Source: Astragalus membranaceus (Eukaryota > Streptophyta > Magnoliopsida > Fabales > Fabaceae). Taken from it: DNA of 64,000 bases. Under the pieces are notes generated by a model. The model saw only the letters and a list, made by a program, of their open reading frames with translations, was not told the DNA's origin and made no database searches. The stretch is taken from the NCBI GenBank assembly GCA_039519185.1, contig CM076848.1:128038371-128102370 (forward strand). The letters are read 5' to 3'. This document shows positions 19,870 to 31,945 of this stretch, one piece after another. Position numbers and translations under genes: made by a program. Within the stretch, counting starts at the first letter, position 1, and each line of letters begins with the position of its first letter.

Positions 19870-20475
19870 GTGTTCAGATTATATTATCTCGTGGCGGTAT
19901 TGATTCAATTTGAGTAACCATCTCGAGAATCCGAAAAATGTGTCTTGGAATATTAAATCCTCTGGGGATCTTCATATAATTATGACTATCAAATTAGTCA
20001 TACAAATAAGTGGTAACAACATTCATCATGTGCAAATTGAGCTCTTCATGTGCTTCATGGCTAATTAAGTACTGAAAAGTACTTGCATCCACTACAGGTG
20101 AATATGTCTCATCAAAATCAATTATAGGTCTTTACAGAGACCCTTAAGCAACAAGTCGAGCTTTGCATCTCACAATTTCACTATTCTCATTCCATTTTTG
20201 CACAAAAACCCATTTGTATCCAATTGGTTTCACACCTTCAGGTGTTTGGACTATAGGTCCAAAGACTTTTTGCTTGTAAAACGAGTTTAATTCTGCTTCT
20301 ATTTCATCTTTCAATTTTGGCCAATTCTCAGTTTGTCTACAATCTTTAATAGACTTTGGTTCATAATCCTCACTATCATTTATCACATTCAGCGCTATAT
20401 TATATGTAAAAACGTCGTCAACATTGACTTCGTTTCGGTCCCATCGTATTTCATTCTTGACATAATTCATTGAGA
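19870..20475 (-). pseudogene. copia reverse transcriptase fragment
   Basis: The open part at 20470-20144 (minus) reads DCRQTENWPKLKDEIEAELN, KPIGYKWVFVQKWNENSEIV and RCKARLVA. After a stop it continues PIIDFDETYSPVVDASTFQY, LMNVVTTYLYD-like and MKIPRGFNIPR, and ends near 19880. The YVDD region is not present. Stops and frame changes show that it is dead. Confidence 0.8.
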
Positions 20476-20479
20476 TCTC

Positions 20480-22095
20480 TTTAATTAAAAAAAAAATCAG
20501 GTATCTGATCAGTTCTTCTGGGACTGAAATATCAATTATGTCGGAAGACTCTTTTAAAGTTTCTATATCCTATTTTGGACCATCTCTCTTGTTAGCTCCT
20601 TTTCTTGTTCGAGGATTTTTATCTTTGGAACCAATTGGTCTACCACGCTTTAGGCGCGGTTGAGACTCATTTGAAATATTAGATTGCCCAACAGAGACAT
20701 CCATTTTGTTGGAGCATTAGCAGCTGATATATATGATCCGGTCACGCCTTTTGGATCAGTGAATGCATTTGGTAGATGATTTGCTAAGTTTTGCAAATGA
20801 ACTATCTTTTGGACTTCTAGTTCATATTATTTAGTTCGAGGAACAAGATGAGATAATGATAATTTATTCCAACCGATCTCTTTTTCCAGCTGCGTATTCT
20901 CTCCCCTTGATGTTGGAAAAACTAATTCATCAAATGATAACCATCAAACTACACTATAAACAAGTCTTCAATTGTTGGCTCAAGATAATTTATTATACAA
21001 GGAGATTTATATCCAATATATATTCCCAAAATTCTTTAAGGACCCATCATAGTGCATTGTGAATAGAGAAATTGGAACATCCACTGCACATCCAAAAATT
21101 CTAAGATGAGAAATATTAGGCTCGTGACCAAAAACCAAATGTAAAGGGGAAAAGTTGTGACAACTTGTTGGCCTGATGCGAATCAATGTTGCAGCATGCA
21201 AAATTGTATGTTCCCTAGTAGAAATTGAAAGTTCTTATCTCATAAGTATTGGTCATATAATTAACTTTAGACGTGTAAAGAATGGTTCTCCGGTACCATT
21301 TTGTGAATGAACATATGCTACGTGATGTCCAATATCAATTCTAGTAGACATACAATACTCGACAGATGCTTTCTAAATAATTTAGAAAAATGAGCTCTGA
21401 TTGAAGTTAAAGTAGCAAACAATCTCACAAACTTTCAGTTGTAGATGACGACAAATATATGTGTCCATCTAGTTTATGCATCAATTAAAATCATAAAATA
21501 TCTAAATGATCCACATGGTGGGTGTATTGGCCCACAAATATATTCACTTCCAATTTTTGTGGTGATGGTCTAATTATAAACTTCTCATGTGAACAAGAGA
21601 TACATGAGAACTTATTTGATTGAAGAATTTTTTTGTTCTTCAATTGATGACCACATGAATTTTCAATTATTTTTTGCATCATTATAGACTTGAGATAGCC
21701 CAACCGGTCATGCCAAACAACAAATTTATTGTGATTTGTAAACTTCAGGTTTACAATATGTGCTTAAATTGCACTGATATAAGCGTAGTACAAACTAGAG
21801 GAAAAACAGACAGTTTTTCCACTACACTTATTTTATCCAAAGTATGTCTCGTTATATTAAGAGATTCAACACCTCCTTCATTTCTTGTTTTAATATAATA
21901 CCCATTTGGACGTATATCCTTAAAATTTAATAAATTTCTATGAGACATGAGAGATTATAATATGGTATTAATATGGTATCAATGTGTAAAAAATGTGTTC
22001 CCTAGGTAATTATCAATACACTAGCTCTTCCGGAGCCTTCAATTACATTTTGCAGACTTCTGATTGTAAGTTGATAACAAATATACATGCTACCA
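20480..22095 (-). pseudogene. copia protease end, GAG-pre-integrase and integrase remnants
   Basis: Minus-strand pieces in changing frames: RNLLNFKDIRPNGYYIKT (about 21940), IMMQKIIENSCGHQLKNKKI with CISCSHEKFIIRPSPQ (about 21680-21560), and MHAATLIRIRPTSCHNFSPL with LVFGHEPNISHLRIFGCAV (21201-21060). These match successive parts of the copia pre-integrase domain and integrase C-terminal region. Catalytic DDE residues are not readable in an intact frame. Confidence 0.75.
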
Positions 22096-22661
22096 TATAT
22101 ATGACTTCTGGCCATAACTTTTTGTTAACAAAAAAAAGACTTCTGGCCATAACTAGATAATGTACACAATTTAATATAAAATGCACATATATAATTTTAG
22201 TTACACTCTAAAAACTTATAATGTCTTATAAGCATTAAGAACATATGATAGATAAAAACTCATTAAATTGAAAATATTTTAGTTCTTCAAAAATATCAAT
22301 ATGAGACGACATTACTACTTTAGAATAATCTTGCTAAACGTATGCCAAATAGTAAAACAATGTCGACTACTAAATTTTAAGTTTGATTTACTATAGCATA
22401 ATTTTGGCCGCGCTCATATTTACTTAAACAAAAATAATATTAAACTTTTACCATTCGAACAAAATATAAAACTACTAAGTATATTTTGTCAACAAAAAAA
22501 ACTACTAAGTACATGCATAACAAAGATTAGCATTTATACATAAAGAATTTGAGACACACAGTTTTGATAGGTATGAACCATGTCATTCATATGTGCCATA
22601 ATATTATGGTAATATATGAAATTACAAGAAGATAGTAAAAAGTCAGGATGGAAAATAAGAA
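22096..22661. other. AT-rich sequence without recognisable features
   Basis: There are no LTR ends, ORFs or tandem repeats of note, apart from a short local duplication of GACTTCTGGCCATAACT near 22104 and 22139. Confidence 0.5.
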
Positions 22662-22806
22662 TGTAACACCCAAAGTAATCTTTGATTACTCTAAGTGATT
22701 GTTGAATTATTTGACACATGCTTGTTGTGAATTGTGGAAATAATTGGTAATTGTATGGATTATTAGAAATTTGTGGATTTATTTAATATGAGTGTTAGGG
22801 AGTTAG
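22662..22806 (+). repeat. Extra LTR-start fragment upstream of the LARD-like 5' LTR
   Basis: TGTAACACCCAAAGTAATC at 22662 closely resembles the true-looking LTR start TGTAATGCCCCAAAGTAA 145 bp downstream (22807). It is either a partial duplication of the LTR end or the remnant of an older related LTR into which this one inserted. Confidence 0.5.
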
Positions 22807-23157
22807 TGTAATGCCCCAAAGTAAATTTTAATTACCTTGGATTTTAATGCTTGATGTTTAGGAGGCCTTGATATGTGGTTTAATTACTTGATTGCTTAGA
22901 AATGATAATTGAGTACATTGTTATGGTAATTGGTTGTGGATGTGTTAGCTTAGGGGGAAAATAATAGAGTGGAAGTGCAAACTTCATTAGAGTGTTAACC
23001 CACAATTAATTAGTCTTAACCCAACTACACCCAAAAGACCTATATGTCCCTCACTAATTCACACTAGACAAGGGATGGGGCTGACTCTATACAGTACACA
23101 CACAATGTATTTCAGAATTTTACAAACCCAATCTCTTGGGAAAAGAAAGGGAAACGA

Positions 23158-23300
23158 GAGAGAGTTCGAGAGAGAGAGAGAGAGAGAGAGGGAGCGAGAG
23201 AGAGAGAGAGGGGGGGGAGGGAGGGAGGGAGAGGGGTGAGGGATGGAGGGAGGGAGAGAGGGAGAGAGAGGGGGAGAGAGAGAGAGAGAGAGCTTGGAGG
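23158..23300. repeat. Purine-rich (GA/GGGA) low-complexity tract
   Basis: This is a nearly pure purine stretch made of GAGA, GGGAGGGA and GGGGG blocks. Serine/proline-rich frames across it on the minus strand are artefacts of base composition. Confidence 0.9.
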
Positions 23301-23734
23301 AGAGAAGAGTGAGGGTTAGGAGAAACCAAGCAAAGCATAACCACACAAGCTCCTTCCACCGTGATTATACGTTCTCTTCCATCATTTCCACTCCTCTCAT
23401 AATCTTTATCAATAAGCCAGAAATTTGAGCAACACCATTTCTTTCAATCCACTCACAATTCGAGCTGCATGCAAGGGGAGAAGCTGGATTTGGGAGCTCT
23501 AATGCTTTCATGTAAGTTTATTTTGTGCATTCAAGTGACATAGAAGTGGGATTGGGGGCTGGTGCTAATAGTTCGAATTCTTCGAGCTTGAGAGGTGTCT
23601 AGGAACCATAGTATTACTTGTTTGAAATTCAGCTTAACCAAAAACTTGATTGGGAGTTCTAGTGGATTGCATGTTCCATTGGGGGCTTTCTTAGGACATG
23701 TTGGAAGCTATACAACAGAAATGTCTAAAAAGAG

Positions 23735-23990
23735 CGCCAACATAAGTAGCGCTTTCTAGGTCTGCGCTCCTTATTCCCAACACGGACGTCCAATGAGTAG
23801 CGCTTTGTACACGATCGCTCCCTATTGCTAAACGCGGATGTTGAATGAGTAGCTCTTGGTACGCGAGCGCTCCCTATGACTAAACACGGAAGTTCAATAA
23901 GTAGCACTTGGTACGCGAGCGCTCCCTATGGTCAAAACGCGTTTTCAATGGGTAGCACTTTTTATGCGAGCGCTCCCTATTGCTAAATTT
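23735..23990. repeat. Left subterminal repeats of the CACTA element
   Basis: Repeated phrases of about 50 bp pair GTAGCRCTT with GAGCGCTCCCTAT, separated by TAAACRCGGA-type spacers. AGCGCT occurs at 23748, 23799, 23867, 23918 and 23969. Such subterminal arrays are known binding sites for the TNPA-type protein in En/Spm elements. Confidence 0.8.
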
Positions 23991-23999
23991 ATTTTTCTA

Positions 24000-24290
24000 A
24001 AATTATTTCCTCTCGTTCTTCTCGTTGAAACACAGTATACTCAAACACTCTCTCTCTCTCTCACGCAGAAAAAGCCAGAAACCCTCACGCTTCCAAACCA
24101 CGCCTCCTCCCTGCGCCACCGCGTTAGACGACATCGTCCTCTCCTTCGACGACGCCGTCCTCTCCACCACGCTGTTATCTTGTTGGCTGCGAACAGAGCG
24201 CCGTCATTCTTCTCATTTGCGACGCCGTTCTTCTCTCTTTTGCGAACGCCGTCCTCTCCATCTCTTTTCTGTAAGTTAATCTCGCCCTCA
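24000..24290 (+). promoter_or_regulatory. Probable promoter/leader of the CACTA transposase gene
   Basis: A pyrimidine patch (CTCTCTCTCTCTC, 24049-24061) is followed by a GC-richer stretch with repeated GACGCCGTYCTC units, and then CTGTAAGTTAATC at about 24269, which looks like a splice donor. The 0.85 kb from there to the transposase ATG would be a leader intron plus leader. This reading is inferred from composition and position only. Confidence 0.35.
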
Positions 24291-25145
24291 TTGGTTTGGT
24301 TGTTGATAATAAATTTGGTTCTTGCTCCTTTCTTATTTAGGGATTTTAGCTTTTAGGGTGTTTAGACGAAGACCCACCATTGTCCATTTTCCATCACTTT
24401 CTCTATGTTACCACTGATTTTAGGTTTTCCACATTTGTGTTGTTTTAGTTTTGATTTATATTGCTGTTAGAAAATGATAGAAGATGAAATTTGACCATTT
24501 TATATGATGTTTACGCATCTTCTGGTTCCATCTTCATAAATAATATTTAAGTTTGGATAAAAATGTGTTACCAAGTATGTTATCTACTTATACCCCTAAT
24601 TATACCAGTTCAACATTAGTTATATAACATTAGTATTAATGTTGGCACCAGGAGATGACAATATTAAATTAGTGCTAATTCGATTACATATATGTTCAGC
24701 TCAAAATACCTATTGTGCGAGTTCAAGTTCTCATTGCGAGTTTGTTTTGTCGGAGCTTCGCATTCTTTGTTCGAGTTCGTCCTGGATCGAGATTTCGTTG
24801 TAGTTCGAGTTCACATCTGGCTGGAGAGTTCGAGTTCATTGTTGCTTCCACTTGTTCAGGTACTTTTGTTGTTCTCTTGTATTTATTATATCAAGAATGG
24901 CAATATGGAAGACATCAAAGTCTTTGATTTCTTTAGTTGAATGTCTTAAGGACTTCTTTAGTTGAAAATAGTTGAAAGTCTTTGTTGTTCGACATTTAGG
25001 GAAATTATAAAAAAACAAAGTGTTTAAGTGAAATTATAAAATAACAAAGTCCAATGTCTTAGGTTTAAAAAATTGTTTGGGCGTTTTTCACCTATAACAT
25101 ATTTAAGTTCTCTTATCAGGATTTTATTATCAATTTTGGTTAAAT
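24291..25145 (+). other. Leader/intron region upstream of the CACTA transposase
   Basis: AT-rich and without conserved coding sequence. Short frames near 24692-24940 show no family resemblance. It probably contains the intron acceptor and leader of the transposase mRNA. Confidence 0.4.
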
Positions 25146-26036
25146 ATGGATCGAAAGTGGATGTCTGCAAATCGTCTGTCGAAGGAATATGTCGATGGAG
25201 TAGAATATTTTGTTAACTTTGTTGTTCGACGATTGGGAACTTCTTGTAATATTAAATGTCCTTGTTTTCGGTGTTGTTATGTAAACCCAGTTACTGCAGT
25301 TGAGTTGGAAGGACATTTAAAGGCTTACAGAATCGATCAAAGTTATACTTGTTGGACAATGCACGGTGAGGAAAGAGGTGAATTTTCAAATATGAATAAT
25401 AGTACTGAGAGATGTGCGCCGGTTGACACCGAAAAATATACATTTGATGGCGACCAATTTGAAGAGATGACAAAGGCGGTTGAAGATGATCTTAATGATT
25501 GTCCTCAAAGGTTTGAGAAGTTGATAACCGATGTGGAGACACCGTTGTATGCAGGTTGTACTGAGTTCGCAAAATTATTGGCTGTGATAAAGTTGTATAA
25601 CTTGAAAACTTGCCACGGACGGACAGATAAGAGCTTTACGGAATTACTCGCACTATTGAAAGATATGTTGCCGAAGGATAATGTGCTCCCTTCTCGAACG
25701 TATGATGCAAAACAAATGCTAGGCACCATTGGCTTGAACTATGAGAAGATACACGCTTGTCCCAATGATCGCATATTATTTCGGAATGAACATGCATTGT
25801 TAAAGTCATGTCCTAAATGTAATGCATCCCGATATAAGAAAAAAGAATCTTCTCCAGAAAAGGTGTTGTGGTATTTTCCTATAATTCCTAGATTTAGGCG
25901 CATGTACCGTAGTTCAGAAGATGCAAAACACTTGACTTGGCATGAGGATGAAAGGATTAAAGATGGCTTGCTACGACATCCGGCGGATTCTCCGCAATGG
26001 AAAAAAATTGATATTGATTATCCTGATTTCGGGGGG
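25146..26036 (+). pseudogene. TNP2-type CACTA transposase, N-terminal part
   Basis: The ATG at 25146 opens a 297-codon frame. It starts MDRKWMSANRLSKEYVDGVE and CPCFRCCYVNPVTAVELEGH, the transposase-associated domain with its Cys-rich core, then YTCWTMHGEE. The TNP2 domain begins at about residue 120 (YAGCTEFAKLLAVIKLYNLK, LLALLKDMLPKDNVLPSRTY) and proceeds through HACPNDRILFRNEHALLKSC to LTWHEDERIKDGLLRHPADS and WKKIDIDYPDFGG. A gypsy LTR starts at 26037 and cuts the frame. This section has no internal stop, in contrast to the continuation at 32.7 kb. Confidence 0.9.
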
Positions 26037-26807
26037 TGATAAGTTCTTACACTCTATTTGGACCATACTAGGACTTGGACAACATGAATTATTTGGAAAT
26101 TTGGAGATCAAGATTTTTGTCGTGAACCCTAATGACGGATGATCAGAATTCAGAATTAAACAAAGAAAAGGAAATAGAAATGAGATGAAGAAAGAGGATC
26201 AGGAACTAGGCGCCACAAACAAAGATTGTTTGATAAGCCAAAAGATCGCCACAAGAATTGGTAAATTCTTGATAAGATCAAAGTTGGTTCATGTAAGAAC
26301 CCTAGGAGAGAAAGCCTCACCAAAAAGAGTATAAACTCTAAAATTCCAAATCTCATTTCCGAAAACAGAATTACATGAGTTTTAACCTAACCAAGAGTTC
26401 AACACTTGGGCTGTACCACTTGGGCCCAAAATTAAGCCTCAACTTATTAAAAATAAGAAAATACTAGACAACCAGAAAATAGGTTTTGGGCTACACGAAA
26501 ATAACATAAGACATAGCCCATTTTACATTATTTTTAATAACTTAAAAGTGGATAAGTCCCAAAAATAAAAGAACTAAATATTCTTGATCAGCCCATGGCA
26601 TGTGTTGAATCAACTCTTTGAATGCATTGCACAAGTTTTGGATCATTGTGTTCTTCTTGAATGAATTTGGTCTCAACTAAGCCTGAAATCACTTTATTTA
26701 AAGCCTCCTTTGTTTTCTCTGACTTTGACCTTGTCATTGGACCTCCAAGGCCTTCTAGATCCTCCAGGCAGCCTTCCTTCTTGGTGCATCCTCCTATGTT
26801 TTCATCA
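26037..26807 (-). repeat. 3' LTR of the CRM-like element
   Basis: It starts TGATAAGTTCTTACAC and ends GTTTTCATCA. The last part of the Pol ORF (to 26588) lies within it. Its partner lies at 31946-32708. Confidence 0.9.
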
Positions 26808-29800
26808 TTCCCTCCTTCTTGAATTGAATTTGTCCTCAAATTTAAGTCTTCCGCACCTGCATCAAAAGGAGATAAATCAGAAACATTAAAAGTTTCACTA
26901 ACAGCATATTCTCCTGGAAGGTCTATCTTGTATGCATTGTCATTGATCTTGGATATCACTTGGAATGGACCATCTACTTTAGGCATTAGCTTTGATTTTC
27001 TTTGGGATGGGAATCTTTCTTTCCTAAAATGCACCCAGACCCAATCACCTGGTTCAAAAACTACCTTTTTCCTTCCTTTGTTTGCATGCCTAGCATAACT
27101 TTCACTTTTCTTCTCTATTTGAGCCTTGATCTCCTCATGTAACTTTTTAACATACCCAGCTTTATCTCTCCCAGCCTTATCCTTCAAATGAACAACGTCA
27201 GGTAATGGTAATAAATCCAAAGGTGTTAAAGGATTAAAACCATAAACAACTTCAAATGGTGAGAAATTAGTAGTGCTATGAACAACCCTATTATAAGCGA
27301 ATTCAACATGCGGCAAACACTCTTCCCAAGTCCTAATATTTTTTTAATGATAACTCTAAGAAGAGTAGAAAGAGTTCTATTCACAACCTCTGTTTTCCCA
27401 TCAGTTTGGGGATGACAAGTTGTGGAAAACAATAGTTTAGTGCCAATCTTACCCCACAAAGTCCTCCAAAAGTGACTTAGGAACTTAGAGTCCCTATCAC
27501 TCACAATGCTTCTAGGCAGCCCATGGAGTCTAACCACCTCTTTAAAGAAAAAATCTGCCACATGACATGCATCATCCACCTTTTTGCATGGTATAAAATG
27601 TGCCATCTTAGAAAACCTGTCAACCACAACAAAAATTGAATCTTTGCCACTTTTAGAGCGTGGCAGACCTAAAACAAAATCCATCGAAAGGTCAACCCAA
27701 GGGCAATCAGGAACAGGCAAAGGAGTATACAAACCATGGGGCATGACCCTAGATTTGGATCTTTTACAAACAATACACCTTCCACACAACTTATGCACAT
27801 CATGCTTCATGTGTGGCCAATAAAAATGCTCATGCAAAATGTCCAAGGTCTTTTGAACCCCAAAATGGCCCATTAAACCACCCTCATGTGTCTCTTGAAC
27901 AAGCAACTCTCTAATTGAACTTATAGGCACACAAAGTCTTTTATCTTTGATCAAATACCCATTATGCTTAAAGTAGCCACTGTGGGCAGTATTTGCACAT
28001 GAATGGTAGATATGAGAAAATTCAGGATCATGTTCATACAATTCCTTAATATGTTCAAAACCAATGAATTTAGTTTCTAAAGAAATGAATAAAGCATACC
28101 TGCGAGAGAGTGCATCAGCAACCACATTAGATTTGCCTTTCTTATGCTTAATCACATATGGAAATTGCTCAAGAAACTCAACCCATTTTGCATGTCTTTT
28201 ATTGAGTTTGGCTTGTCCTTTTAAATACTTTAAGGACTCATGGTCACTGTGAATCACAAATTCTCTTGGCCAAAGGTAATGCTGCCATGTTTGTAAAGCT
28301 CTTACCAAGGCAAGCAATTCCTAATCATAAGTGGGATAATTAAGTGCATCCCCACTTAATTTCTCACTAAAATAAGCAATTGGATGGCCTTCTTGCATTA
28401 AAACAGCACCAATACCAACATTAGATGCATCACATTCTAATTCAAAAGATTTTGCAAAGTTAGGCAATGCAAGTACAGGTACATGAGAAAGCTTATCCTT
28501 AAGGTCAACAAAGGCTTGTTGTTGTTTTTCCCCCATTTAAATCCCACATGTTTCTTCACAATCTCATTTAGGGGGGCAGCCAAAGTACTAAAATCTTTCA
28601 CAAACCTCCTATAAAAACTAGCCAACCCATGAAAACTTCTCACTTTACTCACATTCTTTGGAGTTGGCCACTCTTGAATGGCCTTTATCTTTTCTTGATC
28701 AACATGCACACCTTTAGAATTTATCACAAAACCTAGGAAAATCACATGATCTTGACAAAATGTGCATTTTTCTAAATTAGCATACAATATTTCCTTCCTA
28801 AGACTAACCAAAACAGCTTTCAAATGTTTTATATGCTCCTCTAAGGTCTTACTGTACACAAGAATATCATCAAAGTATACTACCACACATTTGCCCAAAA
28901 ACTCTCTCAGGACATGGTTCATCAACCTCATGAAGGTACTTGGTGCACTAGTTAACCCAAAAGGCATCACCTTCCACTCATACAAGCCATACTTGGTCTT
29001 AAAGGTTGTCTTCCACTCATCTCCCTCTCTAATTCTAATTTGGTTATATCCACTCCTCAAATCAATTTTAGAGAAATAAGAAGAACCATACAACTCATCA
29101 AGAAGATCATCTAACCTGGGAATTGGATGTCTATATTTGATGGTGATGTTGTTGATGGCTCTGCAATCAGAACACATTCTCCATGTTCCATCCTTCTTGG
29201 GCACTAAGATCACTGGAACCGCACATGGACTCAAACTTTTTGTGACCCATCCTTTTTGCATTAAGTCCTCCACTTGTCTCTGAACCTCCTTTGGTTCTTG
29301 TGGATTACTTCTATAGGCTGGCCTATTGGGTAGAACAGCCCCCGGAACAAGATCTATTTGATGCTCAATTCCCCTTAAGGGTGGTAGACCAGGAGGTATC
29401 TTTTTTGGAAAAACATCTCCAAATTCCTGCAAAATAGTTTCAATACCACTAGACAAAGGAAGATCTTTAGAACCATTAGAGTTTAAGTTAAATTCCTTGC
29501 TATAAAGCAAGTATAGTGGCTGTTTTGCAAAAAAAGCCCTCCTAACCTCGCTTTCTTTTGCAAGATAACTCTCTTTTCTCTCTTTCTTTTCACTCTTTTT
29601 CTCTTTGTCTTTTCTCTTTTTGTTCAATTCGCTACTCTTTTCACTCTTTTTTTCTCTTTCTTTCATTTCTTTTCTCTCTTGTTCTGTTTTTTCTCTCAAT
29701 TTGTTTTGATCCTCACACACTTCTCTTGGAGACAAAGGTGCAAGTGTAACCTTGCGCTCATTATGCACAAAAGAATACTTGTTAGGGTAGCCGTCATGAT

Positions 29801-29990
29801 TGGCCATGTTGTCAAACTGCCAAGGCCTACCAAGAAGCAAATGGCTTGCCTCCATAGGCACCACATCACATAAAACAGAATCATGATACTTTCCAATTGA
29901 GAAACAAATTTCCACTTACTTTTTCACAGCCATCTCTCCCTCTTCACTAAGCCATTGAAGCTTATATGGTCGTGGGTGAGGCTTGGTTTT
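26588..29990 (-). pseudogene. CRM-like Pol: reverse transcriptase, RNase H, integrase
   Basis: Minus-strand pieces in order. 29915-28437: end of protease ([15 protein letters not shown]), a Lys/Glu-rich linker, and RT with [20 protein letters not shown] and the catalytic YFDDILVYS. 28536-28321 and 28317-27226: RNase H ([27 protein letters not shown]) and integrase (zinc-finger [16 protein letters not shown]...CIVCKRSK; core [36 protein letters not shown]). 27316-26588: the integrase C-terminus with FEPGDWVWVHFRKERFPSQR and a CRM-like tail. Defects are a frameshift near 28530, a stop at 28320 and a frameshift near 27340. Its expected role is reverse transcription and integration of the element. 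Confidence 0.9.
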
Positions 29991-29999
29991 CAAGTTTAG

Positions 30000-31240
30000 T
30001 TTTGACACCAATCTGGAACTAACAACATTTGTGCAACTACCTCATCAATAATCAAGGAACAAACTTTATCTTGAATGATACACCGAGTGTGGAATATGTT
30101 CTCTCTTTGACTCTCTTCATTTTCCTTAGAAAGACTTCCCAACAACCTTCTCACTATGAATAAATCACCTTCCGCCGCAATTTCCTCATCATACTCATCC
30201 TCGGATTGTGGGGCAGATTCTGAAGACGATTCACTAGTAATCTCTCCATCCTTCTTAAGCAACATGGTCCTTTTGGTTGGACAATCAGATGCTATGTGTC
30301 CTCTCCCTAAACATCGAAAGCATTTAATCTCACTGCTCCTAGTTTTCTTAGGGACTTCATTGGACTTATTTTGTGTATTAGGAGTGGCTGACTGTGATGA
30401 GCTTGATGAAGAACCTCCCTCCTTGTTTTTTTTATCCTTCCAACTTGGAGAATTAAAATTGTAGGAACTCTTTTTCATGCTGCCTTTTCTCTTGAGTTGT
30501 TGTCCTACCTTAATTGCTTGATGCACCAAATCATCCAATTCAACATAATTTTGTAACTCCACAACATCTCTAATATCACTATTCATCCCATGTAAAAACC
30601 TAGCCATAGTTGCCTCCCGTTCTTCTGTAATGTTAGCTCTAATTAAGGTCACCTCCATCTCTTTATGATACTCATCTACACTCTTGATGCCTTGTGTAAG
30701 TCTTTGAAGCTTGTTGTGCAAATCCCTTTGATGATGGGATGGAACAAACCTCCTTCTCATTAACCTCTTCATTTCTTCCCAAGTACGTACCAACTCATCT
30801 CCATACCTTGCTCTCTCCTTTTGAATAGTATCCCACCAAATCAGAGCATAGTCGGTGAATTCCATGGCTGCCACCTTTAACTTCTTCTCTTCCGTGTCGT
30901 TGTGGCACTCAAACAACTGTTCAATCTTCATTTCCCACTCCAAATAGGCCTCCGGATCACTTTTACCTTGGAATGAAGGATTTTTTATTTTGACTCCTTC
31001 AATTCTGTCCTCCCTTGGATTACCTTCATTCCTTCTTCTCCGCCTTCGATTATCTTGTCTCCTATTCTCATTTTGATCATTTTATTGATTATTCGCTTGA
31101 TTCTCTAGCTGTTCAATTCTTCCATAGAGTTTTTCATTGTTTTCTCCCATCATCCTTTCCATTTGTCTAGTCATAACATCAACTAACAAACTTTGAGCTC
31201 CATCAAGTTGAGGAGGACCTTCATCTTTGATTCCTGCCAT
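30000..31240 (-). pseudogene. CRM-like Gag and start of protease
   Basis: The start MAGIKDEGPPQLDGAQ (ATG near 31240) is followed by a stop at about 31082, an Arg-rich stretch, then the Gag domain MKIEQLFECHNDTEEKKLKV, FTDYALIWWDTIQKERARYG and FVPSHHQRDLHNKLQRLTQG. A CCHC knuckle, CFRCLGRGHIASDC, lies near residue 210 of the 30943-29996 frame. The protease motif begins at VCSLIID, where a frame change (about 30045) replaces the expected active-site context. This copy is therefore defective in both Gag and protease. Confidence 0.9.
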
Positions 31241-31932
31241 AATTGAAACAAATAACAAAAAGCAAAAGTGAAAGCAAAAAAAGGACCTCACCACACTTCT
31301 CACGTGTTTACACTCTTAGTGATGTATCACTCGTGTTTGTTCTCTCAATTTAGGCTTTTGTGTAATGTAACTCTCTTGCCTTTTTCCACTTATTCTCTCA
31401 CTTAAAGTTCTTACTAGAATCAACCAATCTATTCAAGAACAACCTTCACAAACAGAATTTGTAGAACAAAGACACAAGTAGCAAGGAACAATTTTACTAC
31501 TAATAACTCAAGAAGACACCAAACTAAAAGAAACTAGGGAAGTAACAAATTATAAGTTGTATGTAGTCTAGGAGGCTCAACAAAACACCCAATCAAGAAC
31601 ACTTCAATTTCACCTTTTTTTTTAGCTTTTCCAGCAATTAAAAAAAATCTCACTAAATAGAAATTAGGGTTTGAATATACCAAATAAATGCCTTTAACAA
31701 CATGAATTTTGAGCCTCCAAACCTGAAAACAACAGTATCAAACAGACTTAGTGATAATTGTATCAATTCAGCCAAAACTCACGCTATAGAACTTGGATTT
31801 CGATGATTCCAAAATGAGGTGAAAGATCATGTTTTGGGACACAAGTTTGACTCAAGAAACACTGGAGTTGGACAACGAAAACGCACGGTATCACTGATTC
31901 TAAACAGTGTCCAAAACTAGCCTAGTAGCTAG

Positions 31933-31945
31933 CTTTGATACCAAC
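31933..31945 (-). other. Primer-binding site of the CRM-like element
   Basis: The minus strand reads TTGGTATCAAAGC directly inside the 5' LTR, of initiator tRNA-Met type. It confirms the minus-strand orientation. Confidence 0.8.

Larger units (their letters stand above)
18126..22095 (-). mobile_element. Decayed Ty1/copia element (Ale-like), minus strand
   Basis: On the minus strand the order is protease/GAG-pre-integrase fragments (about 22090-21700), integrase pieces (21700-21000), reverse transcriptase (20470-19880), a long 3' untranslated region (18760-18368), PPT and 3' LTR (18367-18126). RNase H is missing or unrecognisable, and a MITE sits at 18762-19121. The protein phrases and the 3' tail resemble the Ale/Retrofit-type copia lineage. 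The 5' LTR and Gag are not seen. Confidence 0.75.

Noticed and set aside
23059..23359. Ser/Pro/Leu-rich minus-strand frames
   Set aside because: They are artefacts of the GA-rich low-complexity tract.
24025..24356. Arg/Ser/Leu-rich frames upstream of the CACTA transposase
   Set aside because: The composition is that of a GC-rich leader with pyrimidine patches. There is no domain and two overlapping frames compete.
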